32,329 bases of DNA from Solirubrobacteraceae bacterium (lineage in GTDB: Bacteria; Actinomycetota; Thermoleophilia; Solirubrobacterales; Solirubrobacteraceae). Where the stretch lies: NCBI GenBank assembly GCA_025935735.1, contig JAICUS010000001.1, positions 1 to 32,329 on the forward strand. Direction: 5' to 3'. This document shows, one piece after another, positions 9,200-16,648 of this stretch. Position numbers and translations under genes: made by a program. Position 1 is the stretch's first letter. Each line of letters begins with the position of its first letter. A model generated the notes under the pieces. The model searched no databases. It was not told where the DNA came from and saw nothing but the letters and a program-made list of their open reading frames with translations.

Positions 9200-9618
9200 G
9201 GCGCGTCGACCTCGATCAGCCGCTCGTCGCCGCCCGCGTGGGCCAGGCGGACCCGCCGCGTCACGCGCTCGCCGGGCCACGCGCCGTCCGCGTGCTCGGG
9301 CCATTCCACGAAGGCGATCGTCCCGGGCGCGAAGAACGGGTCCAGCAGGCCCGGGTCCTCGCCCTCCATGCCGGCGAGCCTATACAGGTCCAGGTGGGCG
9401 ATGGGGCCGTCGTGCCCGTCATAGAGCTGGCCGACCACGAACGTCGGCGATGTGACCGGCCCGGTGACGCCCAGGCAGCGCAGCGCCCCGCGCACGAACG
9501 TGCTCTTCCCGGCCCCGAGCTCGCCGGAGACGAGCACGACGTCGCCGGGCCGCAACTCGGCGGCCAGCCGCGCGCCGGCTGCCTCGGTCGCCTCTGGCCC
9601 GGACGTCGTCTCAGTCAC
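9196..9618 (-). CDS. tsaE: t6A biosynthesis ATPase TsaE
   Basis: TsaE is the small P-loop ATPase that binds the TsaB-TsaD dimer and resets the t6A machinery. The 140-residue protein has a Walker A motif GELGAGKST at residues 32-40, the family motif VTSPTF (55-60), a HLDLYR motif (75-80) and VEWPEH (104-109). The start is GTG at 9618, which overlaps the end of the LPXTG-type gene by eight bases. It is the first of the four t6A-locus genes. Confidence 0.95.
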   Translation of the reverse strand: MTETTSGPEATEAAGARLAAELRPGDVVLVSGELGAGKSTFVRGALRCLGVTGPVTSPTFVVGQLYDGHDGPIAHLDLYRLAGMEGEDPGLLDPFFAPGTIAFVEWPEHADGAWPGERVTRRVRLAHAGGDERLIEVDAP

Positions 9619-9988
9619 GGAGGCGCCGGCGCAGCGCCACGCCGCCGCCCAGCAGCAGCGCGCCGCCCACCCCGGGGATCCAGGCGTCGACGCCGGTGTA
9701 GGGCAGCGTCGGGCCGCCGGCCGTGCTCGCCTGCGCCGCGGCGGGCGCGGGCGTGGCGGCGGGGGCGGCGCTGGACTGCGAAGGGGCGGCCGGCACGGGC
9801 GTCGCGGTGGCCTGCGGTGCGGCGGTGGCGGTGGCCCGCGGCGTGGCGGTCGGCGTGGCCTGGCCGGAGAAGGGGTCGGCGTACTGGTCGTCGCCGGCGC
9901 CCGTCTGGGCATGGGCCGGCGGCGCGGCGAGGGCCAGCCCGGCACAGCTCACGGCAAGGCCGAGCCGGACACGCGAAGCGAACGGCAT
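9611..9988 (-). CDS. Small secreted protein with LPXTG-type sorting signal
   Basis: A 125-residue protein with a signal peptide (about 1-28, cleavage near AHA|QT), a low-complexity stalk rich in Ala, Thr and Pro (about 44-92), the sortase-like motif LPYTG at 95-99, a hydrophobic stretch (about 104-119) and a positively charged tail RRRLRD. This is the standard layout of a sortase substrate anchored to the cell wall, although no sortase gene is in the window. The stalk has no recognisable domain. Its ATG at 9988 is seven bases from a TACCAT -10-like word, so it is likely leaderless and could be the first gene of the t6A/rex operon. Confidence 0.75.
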   Translation of the reverse strand: MPFASRVRLGLAVSCAGLALAAPPAHAQTGAGDDQYADPFSGQATPTATPRATATAAPQATATPVPAAPSQSSAAPAATPAPAAAQASTAGGPTLPYTGVDAWIPGVGGALLLGGGVALRRRLRD

Positions 9989-9995
9989 CGACCGG

Positions 9996-10005
9996 ATGGT
10001 AGTCG
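9996..10005. promoter_or_regulatory. Divergent -10 region between the LPXTG gene and the GT4-flippase gene
   Basis: Only 23 bases separate the two start codons. On the minus strand TACCAT (10001 to 9996) lies seven bases before the LPXTG ATG. On the plus strand the same TA begins TAGTCG (10000-10005), a poor -10 because it lacks the final T, six bases before the ATG at 10012. TAGGAT at 10008-10013 is a better plus-strand match but overlaps that ATG and would favour the GTG at 10048. Confidence 0.4.
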
Positions 10006-10011
10006 CCTAGG

Positions 10012-12405
10012 ATGCGGTCCATCCTCGGTCCGCGCCCGGACGGCGCGGTGACTGCCTTGCACATCCTGCTGTTGACCGACCGCGACTGGACGCACCCGCA
10101 GGGCGGCGGCACCGGCGCGAACCTGTACGGCCAGGTGGCCAACTGGCTGGCCTGGGGCCACCAGGTGACCGTGGTCTCCGGGACCTACGCCGGGGCGGAG
10201 CGCGTGGAGCGGCCGGCGCCCGGGCTGGAGCTGCACCACATGGGCTCGCGGATCACCGTGTTCCCGCGGGCGGCCTGGGCGGTCCGGCGCGGCCTGGGCC
10301 GGGACGCCGACGTCGTCCTGGAGGTGGTCAACGGCATCGTCTTCCTCACGCCGCTGTGGCTGCGGCGGCCGCGGGTGACGCTCGTGCACCACGTCCACCG
10401 CGACCACTACGTGACCGAGCTGGGCCGCAAGGGCGCGGCGGCGGCCGCGCTGGCCGAGACGCTGCCGCTGAAGCTGCTCTACCGCGCCGGGCCGTTCCTC
10501 ACCATCTCCGACTCCGCGCGCCGCGACCTCGTCGCCCTCGGCATCCCGGCGGAGGCCGTGCACGTGGGCTATCTGGGAGTGGAGGGCTTCCCCGGCCCGC
10601 AGCCGCCCACCGACGAGCGCCCGCGGCTGCTCTACCTGGGCCGGCTGAAGCGCTACAAGCGCGTGGAGCACCTACTCGACGTGCTCGAGGCGATCCCGGG
10701 GGCGGTGCTCGACGTGGCCGGGGAGGGCGACCACCGGCCGGCGCTGGAGGCGGAGATCGCCGCCCGCGGGCTCGGCGACCGCGTGACGCTGCACGGGCAC
10801 GTCGACGAGCCCACGAAGGCCGAGCTGTACGCGCGGGCCTGGGTGAACCTGACCGCTTCCTCGGCCGAGGGCTGGTGCCTGACGGTGATGGAGGCCGCCA
10901 CCTGCGGCACGCCGAGCGCGGCGCTGCGCGTGGGCGGGCTGCCCGAGTCGATCGTGGACGGCGAGACCGGCCTGCTGGCCGACGACGTCGACGGGCTGAC
11001 CGCCGCCGTGCGGCGGCTGGTGGACGACGGGGAGCTGCGGGAGCGGATGGGCCGCGCCGCGCGCGAGCGCGCCGCCGAGTTCACCTGGGCGCGGACCGCC
11101 CGCGAGTCGCTCGAGCTGCTCGAGAGCGCCGCTCAGGCCGACCCGCCCCGGCTGCGGGACGCGCTGGCCGGCTCCGAGACGTTGAAGGCGGCCGGGATGG
11201 CCGCGGCCACGATCGCCTCCAACGCCATCGCGCTGCTGTTCACCGTGCTGTTCGCACGCATCCTGGGCGCCAACGACTACGGCTCGCTGGCGGCGCTGAT
11301 CTCCACGTTCGTGATCCTCGCCGTGCCCGGCTCCGCGCTGCAGGTGGCGGTGGCGCGCGAGACGGCGCTCGGCCGGCTCGGCCTGGGCAGCCGGCTCGCC
11401 GCGACGCTCGCGGGCTGGCGAAGGCGGCTGTGGATCGGCGGGCTGGCGCTCACCGCCGCCGCGCTCCTGCTGCGCCGGCCGATCGCCGAGCTCATCTCGG
11501 TCCCGGAGGCCTGGGCGGCCGCGGCCACCGCGCCGACCGCGTTCCTCTGGGTGCTGCTGTCGGTGGAGCGCGGCGCGCTGCAGGGCGAGCACGCCTACCG
11601 CCCCGTCGCCTGGTCGGTGGTCTGCGAGGCGCTCGGGCGGCTGATCTTCGGGCTCGTGCTCGTGGCGGCGGGCCTCGGCGTCACCGGCGCCTATCTGGGC
11701 TCGCCGATCTCCATGCTCGCGGTGGCGCTCGCGCTGTGGTGGGTGTCGCGGCGCCGGCTCGGCCCGCCGGCGCGCGGCGAGCCCGTGCGGCGCCTCGGCG
11801 AGATGGTGGGCGGCGCCTGGCCGGCCGTGCTCGGGCTCATTCTGATCGCGGTGCTGCAGAACGTCGACGTGATCATGGTCAAGCGGCAGATCGGCGGCGA
11901 CGCCGCCGGTGCCTACGCCGCCGCCGCGGTGGCCGCCAAGGCCGTGGTCTGGGTGGCCATCGGCATCGGCCTCTACCTGCTGCCCGAGGCGACCCGCGCG
12001 GCCCGCGCCGGCGAGGACCCGCGCCGGGCGCTCATCCGGGCCCTGGCGCTGGTCGGCGCGGTCGCGGTGCCGATGCTGATCGTCTACGCGCTGGCCCCCG
12101 GCACGGTGCTGCGCCTGGCCTTCGGCCCGGAGACGGTCCGGGCGCAGGACGCGCTGCTGGTGCTCGGCGTGGCGATGACCCTGCTGGCCATCGGCTACCT
12201 GGCCGTCCAGTACATGCTCGCGCTCGGCCGCGTGGCGTTCCTGCCGGCGCTGGCGGTCGTGGCGGCGCTGGAGATCGCGCTGCTCGGCGACCTGGGGACG
12301 CGCTCGCTGTCCGGGTTCGCCACGGTCGTGCTCGCCCTGCAGGCCGCGGCCGCCGGCTCCGTGCTGCTCATCGGGCTCGTGCCGCGGCGCTCCGCCGCGC
12401 GATAG
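10012..12405 (+). CDS. Fusion of a GT4 glycosyltransferase and a Wzx-like polysaccharide flippase
   Basis: A 797-residue two-part protein. Residues 1-375 are a GT-B family 4 glycosyltransferase: HILLLTDRDW and the GGGTGANLY loop at the N-terminus, LLYLGRLKRYKR at 206-216, and the EX7E donor-binding motif at Glu286/Glu294. Residues 388-797 are a polytopic membrane domain of the polysaccharide-biosynthesis flippase type (TASN...FARILGANDYGSLAAL), with about 12 helices. The fusion suggests sugar addition on the cytoplasmic face directly followed by export of the lipid-linked glycan. The ATG at 10012 was chosen because its distance to the shared promoter matches the other divergent pairs; GTG at 10048 would drop 12 unconserved residues and is possible. 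Confidence 0.88.
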   Translation: MRSILGPRPDGAVTALHILLLTDRDWTHPQGGGTGANLYGQVANWLAWGHQVTVVSGTYAGAERVERPAPGLELHHMGSRITVFPRAAWAVRRGLGRDADVVLEVVNGIVFLTPLWLRRPRVTLVHHVHRDHYVTELGRKGAAAAALAETLPLKLLYRAGPFLTISDSARRDLVALGIPAEAVHVGYLGVEGFPGPQPPTDERPRLLYLGRLKRYKRVEHLLDVLEAIPGAVLDVAGEGDHRPALEAEIAARGLGDRVTLHGHVDEPTKAELYARAWVNLTASSAEGWCLTVMEAATCGTPSAALRVGGLPESIVDGETGLLADDVDGLTAAVRRLVDDGELRERMGRAARERAAEFTWARTARESLELLESAAQADPPRLRDALAGSETLKAAGMAAATIASNAIALLFTVLFARILGANDYGSLAALISTFVILAVPGSALQVAVARETALGRLGLGSRLAATLAGWRRRLWIGGLALTAAALLLRRPIAELISVPEAWAAAATAPTAFLWVLLSVERGALQGEHAYRPVAWSVVCEALGRLIFGLVLVAAGLGVTGAYLGSPISMLAVALALWWVSRRRLGPPARGEPVRRLGEMVGGAWPAVLGLILIAVLQNVDVIMVKRQIGGDAAGAYAAAAVAAKAVVWVAIGIGLYLLPEATRAARAGEDPRRALIRALALVGAVAVPMLIVYALAPGTVLRLAFGPETVRAQDALLVLGVAMTLLAIGYLAVQYMLALGRVAFLPALAVVAALEIALLGDLGTRSLSGFATVVLALQAAAAGSVLLIGLVPRRSAAR

Positions 12406-12406
12406 G

Positions 12407-12427
12407 CGCCCGCACCCGCGAGTACGA
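12407..12427. repeat. Left copy of an imperfect inverted repeat
   Basis: These 21 bases match the reverse complement of the 21 bases at 12587-12607 with only three differences, all C against T and spaced six bases apart. The copies flank the 173-base space between two convergent genes; this copy begins one base after the stop codon of the GT4-flippase gene. Confidence 0.6.
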
Positions 12428-12519
12428 CGCATTCCGGCGGGCCCCGCCCGCCGACCCAAACCCACCCACCCGGCGGCCACCGCACACGTACCACCAGTAT
12501 GCGAGCGGATGGCCGGCCC

Positions 12520-12546
12520 GAGCGAAGCGGTGACGAGCGAAGCGAG
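12520..12546. repeat. Short direct repeat GAGCGAAGCG
   Basis: GAGCGAAGCG occurs at 12520-12529 and again at 12535-12544 (15-base spacing) in the convergent intergenic region 12406-12578. No gene is visible there; besides this and the flanking inverted repeats I see nothing else. Confidence 0.5.
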
Positions 12547-12578
12547 GCAGGACAGCGACGACCGGTGCAGTCGCCGGG

Positions 12579-15500
12579 TTATGGCCCGTACTCACGGGTA
12601 CGGGCACCAGCCAGCTCCCGCGCCAGCGCGAACAGCAGCAGCACGACCGCGGCCACCGTCACCCAGTGGACGGCCACGCGGTCACCGGCGTAGGAGGGGT
12701 TGAAGCCGCCGCGGTTCTCCACCGGGATCGCCACCGTGAGAATGGGGACGGCGACGACCAGCAGCGCTCCGGCCGCGAGCGCGAGCGGCCTGGCGGGGAT
12801 GCCGCGCCAGAGGATGAAGAACGCGGCGAGCCCGAACAGCGGCGTGGCGCGGGCGGCGAACATGAACCCGAGCGCGAGCGCGACCGGGACGGCCAGCAGC
12901 GCCGCGCGCCCGGCGCGGACGCGGGCCGGCGGCCGGTCGGGCGCGCGCTCGAGCGCGGGCGCCGCCTCCGGCCGGCGGCGCCGCAGCGCGAGCCCGGCCA
13001 GCAGGGCGCACGCGAGCAGCGAGACGATGTAGCCCGCGTCGACGAGCCGGTTGGGCGCGAAGCCGATCTCCACATCGCGGCAGCCGGCGGGCACGGGCCA
13101 CGCCGTGCCGTAGGCATCGCCGGGCCGCGGCGGGCCGAGGTCGCGCCCGTCGCAGCTCGCCCGCAGGCCGCGATTGAAGCCCTCGGCCAGCACCAGCCGC
13201 GCCGGCGCCCTGACGTCGAGCCGCACGTCCGTGCGCCCGCCGTTGGTCCCCGTCCCGGCGGAGAGCACGCGGCCGGGGGCGACGACGGGCGGGGGTGTGG
13301 GCCCGGACCGCAACCGCAGCAGGTAGGGAGCGAGCGTGCCCGCGGGCAGCGACAGGCGCGCCGGCCCCGCGGGCAGCGCCACGTCGCCGCAGCCGGCCAC
13401 CCGCAGCGGCCGGCCGGCGTCGAGGTCGGCGATCGTGCCGGTGGCGCGCAGGGCGACGCGCCGGCCGGACAGCGTGCCCGCGAGGTCGCCGCACCCGCCG
13501 TGCAGCGCGCCGCCGCGCGGCACCTTCGCGCGCGGCACGCCCGGTCCGGTGATCTCCGCGATGCCCACGGCGCGGCGCTGCTTCACCCGGCCCGGCGTCC
13601 CCGGCGGGAACGCGGCGCGCAGGATCTCCAGCCGGAACGTGCGGCCGTGCACCGGCGCGGGCAGCGTCACGCGGCCCGCCCGCACGGGCAGCGGCGCGAG
13701 CGCCCGGCCGTCGACCCGCAGGCGCACGAGCGTCGGCCGGCGCACGCCGGGCACCGGCGCCAGCCGCAGCGAGCGCAGCGTGGCCGCGCCCGTCCACTGC
13801 AGCCAGGCGTGGCCCAGCCAGGAGCCGATCCAGGGCCGCGGCGTGCCGTCGAACGCGCTGGAGGCGCGCCGGCCGGCCCGTCCCTCGAAGCGGCCGGAGG
13901 ACGTGAAGCCGCCGGGCGCGCCGGCCAGGCGGTCGAGCGCGGCGTCCGAGGCCGTGGGCGCGACCGTGGCCCAGCCGTCCACCCGCCAGCGGCGGGCCGC
14001 GGGCGGCGAGAACACGCGCTCCAGGCCGGTCTCGCCGTCGCCGCGGTCGCGTACCAGGACGGCCGCGGCCGGGCCGCGCTGCGGGTCGCGGCGGAACGGG
14101 TCGTCGCCGGTGGTGCGCTGGAAGAGGTAGGTCAGGCGGGTGTGGGAGAGGTCGCGGCCGGCCAGCGCGCGCTCGGCCAGCACCGGCGGGCGCAGCGCCT
14201 CGGTGGCGTGGACCCCGGGGATGCGCAGCTCGCTGATCCCGCCGGTATACGTCGCCCGCGCGAGACCGGACTCGATGCCGGCGATCCGCACGTTGAGCGC
14301 CTTCACGCCGTGCAGCCCGAGCGGCAGGCGGTTCCAGCCGGGGTGCACGGCGAACCGCTTGCCCTGCACCTCGACCGCCGTGACCGTGGCCACGCGGTCG
14401 CTGTAGGGCAGCAGGTCGACGTGATCGACGTCCCGCGGCGCCTCGAAGGTCACGCTGAGCTCGTAGCGGGAGGGGTCGAGCGCGCGGTCGGCCTGCCAGT
14501 GGGTGCGCGGGTCGCCGTCGATGGCGGCGAACGGCCGCCGCTCGGGGAACTGCGGGAACCCCGGCGACGACGGCGCGGTGACCGACTTGACGCCCGAGTA
14601 GACGGCCACGGTCTGCGCCGCGCTGTCCGGGAACGGGTTCAGCAGCGCCGCGTCGACCGAGGGCGCGACGTCCGCGGCGAGTGTCGGCCCGAAGTTCTGC
14701 GCCAGCCGCGAGGCCACGAACACGCGCCGCCGGTTGGAGTCCGTGATCACCACGTCGCGCGCCCGGGCGATGGCGCCCGGCGACTCGTCGGCCGCGTACG
14801 CGACACCGGCGAGGCGCCCGCCGAACGCGGCCATGCCGGCCAGCCCGTCCGCCGAGCCGTCGACCACGGTCTGCGGCGCGGCCGGCTCGAGCCGCACCAG
14901 CCCCGGCGCCCGCGGGCGGTCCCAGGCGCGCACCTCGGGCAGCCGGCGGTCGGGCCCGAGCGTCCCCGCGGCCCGGTCGCGCGGCTTCACCGGGCCCCAG
15001 GCGGCGGTCGGGCGCCCGAGCGCGTCGAGCACGTCGGCCGCGTCGGACGCGGGCACGGCGCCGGAGCGCGCCCGGTCGTCGTCGGCGCCGGAGATCACGG
15101 TGCGCGCGCCGAGCAGGTCCAGCAGCGGGTTCAGCTGGCCGGGCAGCGCGCGGCGCTGCTGGACGAGCCCGTCGACCGTCCACAGCAGGTCGGTGGCCCG
15201 CAGGTCCGAGTAGCCGACGGCGTTGCGCACCGCCACGGGCTTGGACGCCAGCGACGGCAGCAGCGGGTCGATCGTCCCGCCCCACGTGTAATAGGCGTAC
15301 AGCTGGCCCGGGAGCACGACGGCGCGCCCGCCCCCGGCGGTGGCGTCGACGTGCCGCGCCGCCGCCCGCCAGGCCGCCGGGATGTGGTCCCAGGTGACCT
15401 GGCGGTCGATCGCCCGGCCCGTGACCAGCGGCCAGCAGGCCACGACGGCCAGCGGCAGCGTCAGCAGGCCGATCCGCCGCGGCGCCAGCCCCGCGAGGCC

Positions 15501-16619
15501 CGCGACGGCCAGTGCGACGAGGGGGCCGGCCTTGTGGGTCGTGCGCAGGAACTGCAGCGCGGCGAAGTGGTTGTAGGCGAAGTTCGCCCCCCGCCGCAGC
15601 GGCGTGCCCTCCGGGAAGCCGACGCTCATCGCCAGCAGGCCGACGAGCAGCATCCCGAGCAGGAACGGCCCGTAGCGCGCCCGGCGGCTGCGGGCGAACC
15701 CGGCCAGCGCCAGCGCCGGGACCAGCAGCCCGCAGAGCACCACGGGCAGCGCGAACAGCAGCACGCCGCCGTCGCCGAAGTAGGGCCGCAGGACGCCGCC
15801 GTAGCCGACACCGAGATAGGACACCCAGTAGCCCATCAGCCGCAGCGACTCCGACAGGCTCGTCGTCCCCCAGATCGTCCCCGGCTGCTCGGTGAAGCGC
15901 AGGAAGTCCACGCCGTAGCGCGACTGGACGAGCAGCGGGACCACCCACCAGGCGGACGCCACCGCGGTGGCCAGCACGGTCCGCCAGCCGAACGCCAGGA
16001 CCGCCCGCCGCTCGGCCCCCCCGGTCCACAGCTCGTAGGACGCCAGCAGCACCGGCCCGAGCAGCACCCACGCGGTCACCGCCGCGTTCACTCCCCCGCC
16101 CGAGGCGGTGACGATCAGCGCGAACGCCGCCGGCCAGCGCCACGCCGGGCCCGCCCTCACTCCTCGGAGCGTGCACAGCAGCAGCCAGGGCAGCGCGGCG
16201 TAGCCGAGCAGGGTGATCGACGTGCGCGCCGTGAAGATGACGACGTACGGGCTGAGGACGTACAGGACCGCCGGGATCGCCGGCGGGCCCTCCAGCGCCT
16301 CCATCAGCCGGGCCGCGCCCCAGGCGGCCAGGAACAGCACGAGCGCCAGCCACAGCCGCTGTGACAGCCACGGCCCCAGCGGGTGCAGCAGCGCGAAGAA
16401 CGGCCCCATCGGGAACAGATAGCCGCCGTACTGGCCGCCCTGCACGTGCCCGAGGTCCCCGGTCGACGACCACGCGGAGGCCACCTGCCCCAGGAACCGC
16501 ACCGGGTCGACGTACAGGTCGATCTTCGTGTCCGTCGTCGCCGTCCCCGGCCGCTGGATGAGGGCGAGCAGCAGCGCGAGCGCGGCGAGCGCCGGAGTGA
16601 GAGCGCGTCGCCTGGTCAC
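12579..16619 (-). CDS. AftD-like alpha-(1->3)-arabinofuranosyltransferase family protein (DUF3367)
   Basis: A 1346-residue GT-C membrane glycosyltransferase. The N-terminal half (1-400) has about 10 helices; after the first one comes TDTKIDLYVDP (29-39), with the acidic residues expected to be catalytic, then GYLFPMGPFFAL (67-77), both typical of mycobacterial AftD. The large extracytoplasmic part (about 400-1170) includes a discoidin-like carbohydrate-binding module with AIDGDPRTHWQAD at 699-711, and more helices follow at the C-terminus. AftD adds arabinofuranose branches from decaprenyl-phospho-arabinose; the sugar used here is inferred. Start GTG at 16619 lies nine bases from a TATCCT -10. 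The last ten codons contain several codons ending in T or A (GCT, GGT, two CGT, CCA), unlike the rest, and coincide with the repeat at 12587-12607. Confidence 0.86.
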   Translation of the reverse strand: MTRRRALTPALAALALLLALIQRPGTATTDTKIDLYVDPVRFLGQVASAWSSTGDLGHVQGGQYGGYLFPMGPFFALLHPLGPWLSQRLWLALVLFLAAWGAARLMEALEGPPAIPAVLYVLSPYVVIFTARTSITLLGYAALPWLLLCTLRGVRAGPAWRWPAAFALIVTASGGGVNAAVTAWVLLGPVLLASYELWTGGAERRAVLAFGWRTVLATAVASAWWVVPLLVQSRYGVDFLRFTEQPGTIWGTTSLSESLRLMGYWVSYLGVGYGGVLRPYFGDGGVLLFALPVVLCGLLVPALALAGFARSRRARYGPFLLGMLLVGLLAMSVGFPEGTPLRRGANFAYNHFAALQFLRTTHKAGPLVALAVAGLAGLAPRRIGLLTLPLAVVACWPLVTGRAIDRQVTWDHIPAAWRAAARHVDATAGGGRAVVLPGQLYAYYTWGGTIDPLLPSLASKPVAVRNAVGYSDLRATDLLWTVDGLVQQRRALPGQLNPLLDLLGARTVISGADDDRARSGAVPASDAADVLDALGRPTAAWGPVKPRDRAAGTLGPDRRLPEVRAWDRPRAPGLVRLEPAAPQTVVDGSADGLAGMAAFGGRLAGVAYAADESPGAIARARDVVITDSNRRRVFVASRLAQNFGPTLAADVAPSVDAALLNPFPDSAAQTVAVYSGVKSVTAPSSPGFPQFPERRPFAAIDGDPRTHWQADRALDPSRYELSVTFEAPRDVDHVDLLPYSDRVATVTAVEVQGKRFAVHPGWNRLPLGLHGVKALNVRIAGIESGLARATYTGGISELRIPGVHATEALRPPVLAERALAGRDLSHTRLTYLFQRTTGDDPFRRDPQRGPAAAVLVRDRGDGETGLERVFSPPAARRWRVDGWATVAPTASDAALDRLAGAPGGFTSSGRFEGRAGRRASSAFDGTPRPWIGSWLGHAWLQWTGAATLRSLRLAPVPGVRRPTLVRLRVDGRALAPLPVRAGRVTLPAPVHGRTFRLEILRAAFPPGTPGRVKQRRAVGIAEITGPGVPRAKVPRGGALHGGCGDLAGTLSGRRVALRATGTIADLDAGRPLRVAGCGDVALPAGPARLSLPAGTLAPYLLRLRSGPTPPPVVAPGRVLSAGTGTNGGRTDVRLDVRAPARLVLAEGFNRGLRASCDGRDLGPPRPGDAYGTAWPVPAGCRDVEIGFAPNRLVDAGYIVSLLACALLAGLALRRRRPEAAPALERAPDRPPARVRAGRAALLAVPVALALGFMFAARATPLFGLAAFFILWRGIPARPLALAAGALLVVAVPILTVAIPVENRGGFNPSYAGDRVAVHWVTVAAVVLLLFALARELAGARTREYGP
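12585..12607. terminator. Hairpin at the end of the AftD-like gene; right copy of the inverted repeat
   Basis: CCCGTAC (12585-12591) and GTACGGG (12598-12604) form a perfect 7-bp stem with a six-base loop. It lies in the last codons of the minus-strand gene, four bases before its TAA. There is no T-tract, which is common for GC-rich actinobacterial terminators. It overlaps the right copy of the imperfect inverted repeat. Confidence 0.45.
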
Positions 16620-16628
16620 TGCGGGGTG

Positions 16629-16638
16629 AGGATATGGT
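16629..16638. promoter_or_regulatory. Bidirectional promoter core: two -10 elements sharing one TA
   Basis: The ten bases AGGATATGGT contain TATCCT on the minus strand (16634 to 16629) and TATGGT on the plus strand (16633-16638), overlapping by the central TA. The first lies nine bases before the GTG of the AftD-like gene, the second ten bases before the ATG at 16649. This predicts leaderless transcripts in both directions. Confidence 0.5.
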
Positions 16639-16648
16639 CACCGGCCCG

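Noticed and set aside
12406..12578. A small gene or transposon remnant between the two convergent genes
   Set aside because: No reading frame with a credible start and composition; only short direct and inverted repeats are visible.
16634..16648. Upstream ATG (16634) as start of the Wzy-like gene
   Set aside because: It lies within the TATGGT -10 element; the ATG at 16649 has the spacing seen at other leaderless starts and gives a natural N-terminus.
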